Of a DNA stretch of 64,000 nt, positions 42,864 through 51,409 are shown piece by piece; the first letter of the stretch is position 1, and every line of letters starts with the position of its first letter. The notes below the pieces were generated by a model, which did not search any database, was not told the DNA's origin, and saw nothing but the letters and a program-made list of their open reading frames with translations. Source of the DNA: Lachnoclostridium edouardi. GTDB taxonomy: Bacteria; Bacillota; Clostridia; Lachnospirales; Lachnospiraceae. The translations under genes and the position numbers were made by a program. The stretch is taken from NCBI RefSeq assembly GCF_900240245.1, contig NZ_OESQ01000001.1, positions 2,536,084 through 2,600,083 on the forward strand, given 5' to 3'.

Positions 42864-43907
42864 ATGAAAAAGAATAGGGCGATTGTATTAGGAATAACAA
42901 TATTAACTGGAATACTTACAGGAGGGTGTGGAAATTCGGATATACAGACGACGAAAGAAACGATAAGAACCTCTCTGGAAACTGCTGCGGTTTCCGAAGA
43001 AGAGAAGGAGACAGAAGCAGTTTCACAAATACAAAATGAACCGGCTGCTGTGTACTTTACTTCCGACATTTCCCCAGAGGGTATGATGAAAGTGTATGAA
43101 CATCTTAACTGGACGCCAGAGGGAAATGTGGCAGTTAAGCTGAGTACCGGCGAACCACCGGCAAGTAATTATCTGGATCCAGATCTGATAAAGGATCTGG
43201 TTCAGGCAGTAAACGGAACGATTGTAGAGTGTAATACCGCATATGGAGGATCCAGAACAGAAACGGCTATGCATCGGCAGGTGGCTGAAGATCATGGCTT
43301 TACAGAAATTGCAGAGCTGGATATTCTTGATGAAGAAGGATCTATGACTCTGCCTGTAGAAGGAGGAAGCCGTCTGCAGGAAAATCTGGTTGGCTCCCAT
43401 TTTAAAAATTATGACTCATATCTTGTACTGTCCCATTTCAAGGGTCATGCTATGGCTGGATTCGGAGGAGCCATTAAAAATATTTCTATTGGCCTTGGAT
43501 CGAAAGAAGGAAAATGCTTAATACATACCTCGGGTGAAAGCCATACAAGCATGATGGGGGGAGAACAGAAGGGATTTACAGAGTCTATGGCAGAGGCGGG
43601 AAAATCCGTATCCGATTATTTGGAAAATGGAAAGCGAATCGTGTATGTAAATGTTCTGAACAATATTTCCATTGATTGTGATTGCGATGGAAATCCTGCT
43701 GAACCGGATATTCATGATATTGGGATTGTGGCATCGACAGATCCGGTTGCCATTGACCAGGCATGCATTGACCTTGCTTTTGCAGCGGAAGGAAGTGAAG
43801 CTCTGCAGAAAAGAGTCAATGAACGGATGGGGCTTCATACCCTGGAGCATGCAGAAGAAATCGGTCTCGGCATGCGTACATATGAATTGGTGAATATTGA
43901 TGAATGA
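42864..43907 (+). CDS. DUF362 domain lipoprotein
   Basis: A 347-residue lipoprotein (lipobox LTGGC, Cys22). The body is DUF362: VAVKLSTGEPPASNYLDPDLI, GGSRTETAMHRQVAEDHGF, SHFKGHAMAGFGGAIKNISIGLGSKEGK and STDPVAIDQACIDL (parts). Cytoplasmic DUF362 proteins often carry a 2[4Fe-4S] ferredoxin domain; none is seen here. The ATG at 42864 follows GAGGAGGCGG. Function unknown. The stop overlaps the permease start. Confidence 0.85.
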   Translation: MKKNRAIVLGITILTGILTGGCGNSDIQTTKETIRTSLETAAVSEEEKETEAVSQIQNEPAAVYFTSDISPEGMMKVYEHLNWTPEGNVAVKLSTGEPPASNYLDPDLIKDLVQAVNGTIVECNTAYGGSRTETAMHRQVAEDHGFTEIAELDILDEEGSMTLPVEGGSRLQENLVGSHFKNYDSYLVLSHFKGHAMAGFGGAIKNISIGLGSKEGKCLIHTSGESHTSMMGGEQKGFTESMAEAGKSVSDYLENGKRIVYVNVLNNISIDCDCDGNPAEPDIHDIGIVASTDPVAIDQACIDLAFAAEGSEALQKRVNERMGLHTLEHAEEIGLGMRTYELVNIDE

Positions 43908-44802
43908 GACAATAAAAAGAGAACTGATTTATGTCAGCTACTATTTTATGGTGCAGTTCCGCCAGATTTTTCGATACTGGATTCTTGGCATGCTGATCGG
44001 ATCAGGAGTCTCTGTATTCGCAAAAAACCGTATTCACAGATTGTTTGCTGAAATGCAGAAAAAGAAGTGGGGGATTGCAGGGCTTGTCCCTGCGTGCCTT
44101 CTGGGCATTGCATCACCACTTTGCATGTATGGAACAATTCCCATTGCAGCTTCTTTTTCGGAAAAGGGGATGAGGGATGACTGGCTGGCATCCTTTATGA
44201 TGGCTTCCATTCTTTTAAACCCGCAGCTTATTATTTACAGTACAGCATTAGGAACAGAAGTACTTTTGATTCGCCTTATTTCCTGCTTTTTTTGCGGTCT
44301 TACCGCAGGTGTTTTCGTGCATTTTTTATCAAAAAAACGGCCATTTTTCAGGTTTGACGGTTTTCGGGTAAAAGAAAGCCGTGACACAGATCCCAATCCT
44401 ATTCTCCGTTTTTGGAAAAATTTCGGGAGAAATATTAAAGCTACAGGATTGTATTTTTTAGCAGGAATATTTCTGTCAGCAGTATTTCAGAGATATGTAC
44501 CCTCAGAACAGTTTGCCAGATTATTTGGAGATCAGAATGAAGGTTTTGGGGTGCTGATGGCAACTACAGTGGGTGTGCCTTTATATGCCTGCGGCGGAGG
44601 AACGATTCCGCTTCTTCAGCAATGGCTTTGGGAGGGGATGAGTGTTGGGGCAGCCTCGGCATTCATGCTTACGGGACCGGCTACCAAAATCACAAATCTT
44701 GGAGCATTGAAAATTGTATTGGGAAAAGGAAAATTCATTCTATATCTGATATTTATAATGCTTTTTTCATTTTTGACAGGATTTATTGTAAATAAAGTTT
44801 GA
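43900..44802 (+). CDS. Permease of the DUF318/YraQ family
   Basis: A polytopic membrane protein of about 300 residues and eight hydrophobic segments. Family marks are the paired motifs GIASPLCMYGTIPIAASF and VGVPLYACGGGTIPLLQQWL, each with a conserved cysteine, and MLTGPATKITNLGAL. Substrates of the family are not firmly known; thiol, arsenic or metal-related roles have been proposed. An ATG at 43900 follows a TTG at 43897. It overlaps the DUF362 gene by eight bases. Confidence 0.82.
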   Translation: MNETIKRELIYVSYYFMVQFRQIFRYWILGMLIGSGVSVFAKNRIHRLFAEMQKKKWGIAGLVPACLLGIASPLCMYGTIPIAASFSEKGMRDDWLASFMMASILLNPQLIIYSTALGTEVLLIRLISCFFCGLTAGVFVHFLSKKRPFFRFDGFRVKESRDTDPNPILRFWKNFGRNIKATGLYFLAGIFLSAVFQRYVPSEQFARLFGDQNEGFGVLMATTVGVPLYACGGGTIPLLQQWLWEGMSVGAASAFMLTGPATKITNLGALKIVLGKGKFILYLIFIMLFSFLTGFIVNKV

Positions 44803-44829
44803 CTACAGAAGATAAGTAGGAAATCAGTT

Positions 44830-45509
44830 ATGACATACAATTTTTTTAATCCGACTCGTGTTTTATTTGGAGCAGGACAGTTGGAAAATCTGCATACACA
44901 GGAAATGCCTGGGAGAAAGGCAATGGTTGTGATTTCAAATGGAAAATCCACTAGAGAGAGCGGTGCTTTAGATCGGGTTATGGAACAGATGGACAAGGCC
45001 GGGGTTGAAACAATACTGTTTGACAAAGTAGGAGCCAATCCCTTAAAGGCGATTGTGGAAGAAGGCGGGAGGTTTGCAAAAAAAAATGGCTGCGATTTTG
45101 TTGTGGCTTTGGGCGGTGGATCTGTAATGGATGCCGCCAAGATAATGGCCATGTATGCGTTGCAGCCTGGAGATCTTTGGGATTATGTTCCAGGTGCTAC
45201 TGGTAAAATGCATCCATTGGTAAATCCAGTTTTACATAAGCATTGCTGCGATGATCGCTTTGTCCGTATGGCACAGGCATTGGAAAAGAGGATGCTAAGG
45301 AGCCAATGGATTTTGTAGTGGCATTAACAGAGCTGCAAAAAAATTGTGGCGTAGATACTTTGAAGATGTCTGACTATGGAATTGAAAAAAGTGAATGTAT
45401 GACTCTGGCACAAAATGCCCGGGCTACAATGGGAGGTCTATTTGCCTGTGATCCCGTTCCTATGACAGACATGGAATGTGCTGAAATTTTTGAAAGATCC
45501 TATCGGTAA
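44830..45509 (+). pseudogene. Iron-containing alcohol dehydrogenase, internally deleted
   Basis: The first frame (44830-45318) carries the N-terminal NAD-binding part (FNPTRVLFGAGQL, VALGGGSVMDAAKIMAMYAL). It then jumps from YVPGATGKMHPL straight to VNPVLHKHC...DDRFVRMAQALEK, which belongs near the C-terminus. A further shift near 45290 puts the tail (EPMDFVVALTELQKNCGV, then LFACDPVPMTDMECAEIFERSY) into another frame. About 150 residues containing the metal ligands are missing, so it cannot be active. The intact relative lies at 25233. Confidence 0.85.
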
Positions 45510-45524
45510 GCGTGGAGAAGCTTT

Positions 45525-46022
45525 ATGAAGAAAATATTAGTTATTTATTATTCCTGGGCAAACTGTAATACAAAGAGAATTGCAGAACAGCTGGCGCAGA
45601 GTACTGGAGCAGATATTGCCCGGATTGAAACTGTCCACCCATATTCCGGAAGCTATGAGGAGGTTGTTTTACAGGGAAAGAAGGAAATACAGGATGGAGT
45701 TAAACCACAAATAAAACCGCTTGCACATACACCTGATAATTATGACGTAATTGCAATAGGAACTCCCACATGGTGGTATACAATGGCTCCGGCTGTTTCT
45801 GCATTTTTTAATCAGTATGATTTAAAAGGGAAAACGGTAATCCCTTTTATTACACATGGCGGCTGGCCTGGGCATGCGATAGAAGATATGAAAAAAAGCT
45901 GCAAGGGAGCTGTGATTATCCATGAAATGGAAGTGCGCTTTGATTCTAACGGAGGTGATCACATGGAAACCTCCCAAAGCGCAGTTGATAGTTGGATTGA
46001 AGAAATAAAAAAGGATATTTAA
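45525..46022 (+). CDS. Cytoplasmic flavodoxin
   Basis: A 165-residue flavodoxin: FMN loop VIYYSWANCNTKRIA, ring loops GTPTWWYTMAPAVSAFF and FITHGGWPGHAI. Cys in the loop where Gly/Ser is usual (ANCNT) is a small oddity. It begins 15 bases after the broken dehydrogenase, with GTGGAGAAGC as the ribosome site. Confidence 0.88.
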   Translation: MKKILVIYYSWANCNTKRIAEQLAQSTGADIARIETVHPYSGSYEEVVLQGKKEIQDGVKPQIKPLAHTPDNYDVIAIGTPTWWYTMAPAVSAFFNQYDLKGKTVIPFITHGGWPGHAIEDMKKSCKGAVIIHEMEVRFDSNGGDHMETSQSAVDSWIEEIKKDI

Positions 46023-46051
46023 AAAGACTGAAAGAACAATGAGGAGGACAT

Positions 46052-46900
46052 ATGAAGAGAATATTAAAATGGTTTATGACGGTTTGCATTTTAACTGTAC
46101 TTATGTCATCCACTGTGTTTGCGGCAGGGTGGACCACAGGGCAGGGAAATAACAATGGGAGATGGTGGTACGATCTTGGAAATGGCCAGTATTACGGCAC
46201 TTCTGAAGCACCAGTAGAATGGCAGTGGCTGGACGGTAATGGAGATGGTGTGGCAGAGTGCTATGCCTTTGACAGGGAAGGCTGGATGTATGCGGATACT
46301 ACTACTCCGGATGGGTATATGGTAAATTCGGATGGGGCATGGACAGTTAATGGTGCTGTGCAGACTATGGCAGTAGCTGCTGGCTATGCAGGAACCAGAG
46401 TACCAATGCTAGAAACAGATTCAGATGAAACGAAAATTCTGATTGCGTATTTTTCTAAAACAGGTACAACAGAAGAGGCTGCCAGAGAAATTCAGGAGAC
46501 AGCAGGCGGCGATTTATTTGAAATTACAGTAGCTGACCAGTATCCTTCCAGTTATCAGAGTACCGTGGATCGCGCCCGCAGAGAGTTGGATCAGAACGCC
46601 AGACCGGAATTGTCTTCTCGTGTGGAAAATATGGAAGATTATGATGTGATTTTGCTGGGGTATCCAATCTGGTGGCATACAGCTCCGATGGCTGTTAATA
46701 CATTCCTGGAATCTTATGATTTAACCGGAAAAACAATTCTTCCGTTCTGTACCAGTGGCGGAAGCGGCATTGAGGAAAGTATGCCGGATATTCAGCGCTT
46801 GGGCCAGAGCAGAGGAGCATCTGTAGGAAGTGGTCTGACAGCAAACAGTTTAAACAGAGAAGAAATTACCCAGTGGTTGACCCAAAATGGAATTTCTTAA
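46052..46900 (+). CDS. Secreted protein joining wall-repeat-like motifs to a flavodoxin
   Basis: A 282-residue exported protein. The signal peptide ends VFAAG without a lipobox. Residues about 30-105 resemble wall-binding repeats (GRWWYDLGNGQYYG, VAECYAFDREGWMYADTTTPDGYMVNSDGAW, in parts). From about 128 a flavodoxin follows: IAYFSKTGTTEEAA, GYPIWWHTAPMAVNTFLE and FCTSGGSGIEES. Thus a flavodoxin may be held in the wall rather than on the membrane. Relatives in the window are lipoproteins instead. Confidence 0.85.
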   Translation: MKRILKWFMTVCILTVLMSSTVFAAGWTTGQGNNNGRWWYDLGNGQYYGTSEAPVEWQWLDGNGDGVAECYAFDREGWMYADTTTPDGYMVNSDGAWTVNGAVQTMAVAAGYAGTRVPMLETDSDETKILIAYFSKTGTTEEAAREIQETAGGDLFEITVADQYPSSYQSTVDRARRELDQNARPELSSRVENMEDYDVILLGYPIWWHTAPMAVNTFLESYDLTGKTILPFCTSGGSGIEESMPDIQRLGQSRGASVGSGLTANSLNREEITQWLTQNGIS

Positions 46901-46916
46901 TCCGGCAGGTGATTGA

Positions 46917-47339
46917 TTGGGAAAAATAGCAATCATAACATTTGATGATTCAGAAGATATAGCAATGGAGAGAATTTGTTCTATATTAGTAGGAGAAGAG
47001 CAGTTTGAAGAGGTAAAATTAGGACAGGGTTTCGTATTGACATTTTCTGAATTGAAAATTAATGAAAAAGAGAAAAATGTATATATCAGAGAAAAGCCAA
47101 TCCATTTCAGTTATTATGAATTTTATACATTGTACTTTCTTGCAAAACATTCAGGCTGGGTATTTTCCAAAGAGCAAATTTATGAGGCTGTTTGGAAGGA
47201 GGCAGGAGAACACGGTGGTTCTGCTGTTACCAATGTAATTGGTCAGATACGGAAAAAATTGAGAGAGGGAGGGGCGAAACAAGAGTACATACAGACGATT
47301 ATCAATCATGGTTATAAATTTATAGGAGAAGAGGGCTGA
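46917..47339 (+). CDS. Winged-helix protein of OmpR type lacking a receiver domain
   Basis: A 140-residue protein from a TTG start after GGCAGGTG. Residues about 45-138 form an OmpR/PhoB winged helix (FSYYEFYTLYFLAKHSGWVFSKEQIYEAVW, then VTNVIGQIRKKLREG and INHGYKFIG). The first 40 residues are too short for a receiver and lack the aspartate. It may be a one-domain regulator of the nearby flavodoxins, or the domesticated half of a response regulator. Confidence 0.75.
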   Translation: MGKIAIITFDDSEDIAMERICSILVGEEQFEEVKLGQGFVLTFSELKINEKEKNVYIREKPIHFSYYEFYTLYFLAKHSGWVFSKEQIYEAVWKEAGEHGGSAVTNVIGQIRKKLREGGAKQEYIQTIINHGYKFIGEEG

Positions 47340-47411
47340 GGTCATAAGATCTTGGCTCTTTTTGCCTTCATAGGTCAAAGGTATTATGTTACAATATATG
47401 GAGTATAAAAC

Positions 47412-47440
47412 TTGACTAATACTATATATTGTGCTAAACT
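47412..47440 (+). promoter_or_regulatory. Promoter at the left side of the mobile-element module
   Basis: TTGACT and TAAACT have a 17-base spacer. The transcript would have a leader of over 300 bases before the first small gene. In the 47340-47753 gap only this promoter, the hairpin at 47540 and a small CGGGAA/TTCCCG hairpin at 47595-47610 stand out. Confidence 0.6.
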
Positions 47441-47539
47441 CACCTTGTAATTGATTTTTGTGCGTATTCCGGTTTGGAATGGCGTTTTTGAAAGAAAACA
47501 GAGACGCATTGCACACGCAGTTAAGTTTGTATGGAAATG

Positions 47540-47592
47540 TCAGTAGTATTACCATGCCTTTCGGGCAGGGATATTACTGGCTTTTTTTATTT
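47540..47592 (+). terminator. Leader hairpin with T run (terminator or attenuator)
   Basis: CAGTAGTAT and ATATTACTG arms enclose an inner TGCC/GGCA stem, followed by CTTTTTTTATTTT. It lies between the promoter at 47412 and the first gene, so it may act as an attenuator. Confidence 0.65.
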
Positions 47593-47753
47593 TAACGGGA
47601 AGTTTCCCGTATGTTTGAAGCGAGAATGACTATGGTTTGCAGATATCAGCAGACAGAAGGCTTTAGGCTCATAGTATTCCCGCTTTTTTTCTGCCCAAAT
47701 GCCAAAGTGGCTTTGAGGATATATTTTATTTTAAAGAAAGGCGGTATTCATGT

Positions 47754-47912
47754 ATGAATGAAAAGAACAGAAGAAATGAAACCTGGAAGAGGCAGGGAAA
47801 TGATTACAGGAATCAATGTAAGATTCCACGGAAAATGAATGTTTTCTATCAGAGAAACATTCTGCTTTCCAGAAGAACCGGTATTCCCCGTAAAACACGG
47901 AAGGGGGCCTGA
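47754..47912 (+). CDS. Small basic protein, 52 residues
   Basis: An ATG after AAAGAAAGGCGG encodes MNEKNRRNETWKRQ... ending RKTRKGA. It is rich in Arg and Lys and has no known domain. The stop is three bases before the exonuclease start, suggesting coupling. It could be a real small DNA-binding protein or a leader peptide. Confidence 0.45.
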   Translation: MNEKNRRNETWKRQGNDYRNQCKIPRKMNVFYQRNILLSRRTGIPRKTRKGA

Positions 47913-47915
47913 TGG

Positions 47916-48980
47916 ATGATGGAAGGTTTTTCGCAGAATCCAAGACCTTCTCCGCTGGTTGTAACGGAAACAGCGGAATTATCCAGAGAGGAATGGCTGT
48001 CTTTTAGACGCAGGGGAATCGGTGGAAGTGATGTGGCTGCCATACTGGGGATTTCTCCATTCCGGACGGCCAGGGATATTTATTATGACAAATTGGAGAT
48101 TGCAGATGTGGAAGAAGAGGAAGGAAACTGGGTAGCCATGGAAATGGGGCATCTTCTGGAGGATCTGGTGGCGGAGATATTCCACCGAAAGACGGGGTAT
48201 AAAATCTACCAGATTAAGAAGATGTTCGCTCACCCACAATATCCCTTTATGTTGGCGGATGTGGATTACTTTATCACTCTGCCAGATGGAAAAACGGCTA
48301 TTCTGGAGATTAAGACTACAAATTATAATGCCCGTGATAACTGGTGGCTGGGCGGAAAGGAAGCAGTACCGGTCTATTATGAAACCCAGGGACGCCATTA
48401 TATGGCAGTCATGGACATGGATCAGGTATTTTTCTGTTGTCTGTATGGAAATACGGAGGACGAGGTCATTATTAGGGAAATCAAACGGGATACAGACTAT
48501 GAAGAGGAAATGATCTATCTGGAGCAGGAGTTCTGGGAGGGATGTGTGCAAAAGAAGCTTCCACCGCCCTATACGGAGAGTGGGGATTTGATTATAGCAA
48601 GTTCTCGCCGCCATAGTGGCGTTGCTAACATGGATGCGCCGGTTCTCCCTATGGGAACTGGAATGACCGCAACGCTTATGCGCTATCTGGAACTGCAGGA
48701 AGAGAAGAAAAACTCAGAGAAACATTCAAAGAAGCTGGAAAGCGAAATGCAGCGGCTGAAAGGGATTTTGATTGCAGAAATGGGGAGCAGCTGTACGGCC
48801 CTGTGCGAAAAAGAAGGAGTCAGTTATACCATAACCTATAATCCGATTCGAAAAGCGGTTATTGACAAGGATAGTCTGCTGAGATTGAAGCTGCAGTATC
48901 CAGATATTTACGAGGAATTTGTTACAGTATCGGAATCCAGGAGGTTTCAGGTGAAAATCAGGGAAGCAGAGGCTGCCTGA
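47916..48980 (+). CDS. YqaJ-type viral recombinase family exonuclease
   Basis: A 354-residue nuclease of the lambda-exonuclease/PD-(D/E)XK class. The signature start SREEWLSFRRRGIGGSDVAAILG is followed by the catalytic Asp in FMLADVDYF and the ExK pair in AILEIKTTN. A coiled coil is likely at about 245-285 (EEKKNSEKHSKKLESEM). Such enzymes resect double-strand ends to feed a single-strand annealing protein in phages and integrative elements. First large gene of the element module. Confidence 0.88.
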   Translation: MMEGFSQNPRPSPLVVTETAELSREEWLSFRRRGIGGSDVAAILGISPFRTARDIYYDKLEIADVEEEEGNWVAMEMGHLLEDLVAEIFHRKTGYKIYQIKKMFAHPQYPFMLADVDYFITLPDGKTAILEIKTTNYNARDNWWLGGKEAVPVYYETQGRHYMAVMDMDQVFFCCLYGNTEDEVIIREIKRDTDYEEEMIYLEQEFWEGCVQKKLPPPYTESGDLIIASSRRHSGVANMDAPVLPMGTGMTATLMRYLELQEEKKNSEKHSKKLESEMQRLKGILIAEMGSSCTALCEKEGVSYTITYNPIRKAVIDKDSLLRLKLQYPDIYEEFVTVSESRRFQVKIREAEAA

Positions 48981-48999
48981 TGAAGAGGGAATTAATTTT

Positions 49000-49071
49000 A
49001 TGAATACAGAGAAGAATGAAGGAATCGTTGAGTTACTTATGAAAATCAAGATTGTTTGGGAACGGAGGTAA
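49000..49071 (+). CDS. Possible 23-residue peptide before the helicase
   Basis: An ATG after GAAGAGGGA encodes MNTEKNEGIVELLMKIKI...ERR. Its last codons contain the GGAGG ribosome site of the helicase gene, an arrangement that fits translational coupling. Real expression is uncertain. Confidence 0.3.
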   Translation: MNTEKNEGIVELLMKIKIVWERR

Positions 49072-49075
49072 AGGG

Positions 49076-51343
49076 ATGAGCATTATTGCTACCTATGACA
49101 GTAAGATTTTTTATAATCCTGGGAATCGGTATTGCGTGATCCGTGTAAAATCTGCGGACACATCCATTCCGGAAAAGGCCAGGTCAGCCGGACGGTATAA
49201 AGACCATCTGATCCGGTTTACAGCGGTGGGGTATGAACTTCCGCTTACGGATGCAGTGGATTTGGAACTGGACGGCGAGTGGGTCAATGGAAAATATGGT
49301 CTGCAGCTCCAGGTGGAACAATGGCGCGAGATCGTACCGAAAACCGAGGACGGCGTGGAGAGTTATCTGGGCTCTGGGCTGATTAAGGGAATCGGGGAAA
49401 AGACTGCGGCAGAGATTGTTGCCAGATTTGGTATGAATACATTTGAAATCCTAGAAAAAAATCCGGAACGGCTGTTAGAGATAAGAGGGATTACAGAACG
49501 GCGGCTGGAGGATATTAAGTCCTCTTATGCAGAAAACCGCATGCTTCAGGATCTGATGAATCTTCTGGCGCCTTTTAAACTGACACCGAAGACAGCGCTG
49601 AAAATTTATCAGCACTTTGGTCCGTCCAGTCTTGAAATTTTAAAAAAGAGCCCATTTGAACTCTGCCAGATTTCCGGTTTTGGATTTCGCAGGGTGGATG
49701 CCATTGTGCAGAAATCAGGAGGCAGTCTGAATGATCCCATGCGGATTCGGGGAGCAGTTCATTGTGCATTGGGAGAAGCAAAGTCAAAAAAGGGGCATTT
49801 GTTTCTTCCAAGGGAAGCCTTGTATAAGGCTGCCTTAAAGCTGCTGAACGAAAGAGTTCCGCTTCCGGAACTGCGTATCCGGCAGGAAGAACTGGAAAGC
49901 GTGCTTCAGGATATGATACTGGGAGGAGTGGTTGTTCTGGTAAAAGATAATGTCTATTCACCGGCTGCTTTTTCCCAGGAAGATGAGACAGCCCGGCGGA
50001 TTGCCCTGCGGCTGGTTGAGCCTTTATCGAAGGAGAACGTTGAGGAAGAACTGGAAGATGTAAAACAACAGTTTGGCTTGACTCCTTCTGAAAAACAGGA
50101 GATTGCGGTAAAAACGGCGTTTCGGTATAACACATCCATTATTACCGGTTCTCCTGGTACAGGTAAAACAACCGTTTTGAAGATGATTCTGGAAGTTTAT
50201 CGGAAACTTCATGCAGACAGGAAAATTGTTTTAATGGCTCCTACAGGACGGGCCAGCCGGCGTATGGCGGAAAGTACTGGATTTGAAGATGCCAAAACCA
50301 TGCACAGCAGTCTGGGGCTTGTCGGTGAAGAGGATGAGGAGACTACAAAAAAGGAGGCTCTTTTAGATGCTGGTCTGATCATTATAGATGAGTTTTCCAT
50401 GGTAGACATGTGGCTGGCAATGAAATTTTTTACCCGCCTTGGAGAAAAGACGAAAATTGTCATGGTAGGAGATCCGGACCAGCTTCCCAGTGTTGGGGCT
50501 GGCAATGTGTTCCATGAACTGATCCAGTGTGGGCTGATTCCGGTTACGGTTTTGGATCAGATTTTTCGGCAGTCGAAAGACAGCCTGATTGCCTATAATG
50601 CGAAGTTTATCAATGAAGGAACGAGCAAGCTGTATTATGGGAACGATTTTGTTTTTATGGACAGCGACAGCCAGGAAGAAACATCCGAGATGATTATGGA
50701 ACTGTATCTTCAGGAGGTTGCCGAACATGGAATTGAGAAGGTACAGATTCTTTCTCCATTCCGGTCAGAAGGCGCTGCGGCTGTGGAACAGCTGAATGCG
50801 GTCATCAGAGAGCTGGTGAATCCTTACTGTTCGGAGGAAGAAGAAATACGGTTGGGAGCAAAGAACTTTCGTGTTGGAGACCGGATTATGCAGACAAAAA
50901 ATATAGAGAGAGTTTCTAACGGAGATCTGGGATTTATCCGTTACATAAAGGAAACGGAGGATGGACAGCGAATCGGCATGGATTTTGGCGGAAACCGGCA
51001 GCTGGAATATAGCATAGAAGATATGGTTAATCTGGATCATGCGTATGCAACGACAATCCATAAAGCCATGGGTTCCGAGTATGATACGATTATTATGCCT
51101 ATTGTAAAAGCACACTCCATTATGCTTTACCGGAACCTTTTATATACGGGAATCACGCGTGCGAAAAAGAAAGTGATACTGATCGGTCAGAAATCCATTT
51201 TGTTTATGGCAATTCATAAGACGGATATCAGTAAGAGAAACACGCTTCTGGGAGCCCGTATTTGTCTGTATTATAAGGCGTTTGTACGAAGTGCAGGACT
51301 TCCGGTTCGTGAGCCTATGGAAGAATTGAAATATGCAGGTTAA
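49076..51343 (+). CDS. RecD2-like SF1B helicase
   Basis: A 755-residue helicase. N-terminal helix-hairpin-helix region (GSGLIKGIGEKTAAEIVARFG, in parts; GISGFGFRRVDAI-like SGFGFRRVDAI), then the helicase core with Walker A GSPGTGKTT (358-366), Walker B LIIIDEFSMVD, motif III GDPDQLPSVGAGNV and the late motif VNLDHAYATTIHKAMGSEYD. Its partner is usually not RecBC in this family. The ATG at 49076 follows GGAGGTAAAGG. It probably serves element replication or recombination together with the exonuclease. Confidence 0.9.
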   Translation: MSIIATYDSKIFYNPGNRYCVIRVKSADTSIPEKARSAGRYKDHLIRFTAVGYELPLTDAVDLELDGEWVNGKYGLQLQVEQWREIVPKTEDGVESYLGSGLIKGIGEKTAAEIVARFGMNTFEILEKNPERLLEIRGITERRLEDIKSSYAENRMLQDLMNLLAPFKLTPKTALKIYQHFGPSSLEILKKSPFELCQISGFGFRRVDAIVQKSGGSLNDPMRIRGAVHCALGEAKSKKGHLFLPREALYKAALKLLNERVPLPELRIRQEELESVLQDMILGGVVVLVKDNVYSPAAFSQEDETARRIALRLVEPLSKENVEEELEDVKQQFGLTPSEKQEIAVKTAFRYNTSIITGSPGTGKTTVLKMILEVYRKLHADRKIVLMAPTGRASRRMAESTGFEDAKTMHSSLGLVGEEDEETTKKEALLDAGLIIIDEFSMVDMWLAMKFFTRLGEKTKIVMVGDPDQLPSVGAGNVFHELIQCGLIPVTVLDQIFRQSKDSLIAYNAKFINEGTSKLYYGNDFVFMDSDSQEETSEMIMELYLQEVAEHGIEKVQILSPFRSEGAAAVEQLNAVIRELVNPYCSEEEEIRLGAKNFRVGDRIMQTKNIERVSNGDLGFIRYIKETEDGQRIGMDFGGNRQLEYSIEDMVNLDHAYATTIHKAMGSEYDTIIMPIVKAHSIMLYRNLLYTGITRAKKKVILIGQKSILFMAIHKTDISKRNTLLGARICLYYKAFVRSAGLPVREPMEELKYAG

Positions 51344-51409
51344 TTGGGATGAATGTGCAGAAAACACATAAGCTATCCCCTATTTATTAATAAGGAAGGA
51401 GTTTTAAAA

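Noticed and set aside
49575..50135. 186-codon minus-strand frame
   Set aside because: It is antisense to the conserved helicase core, with no start signal.
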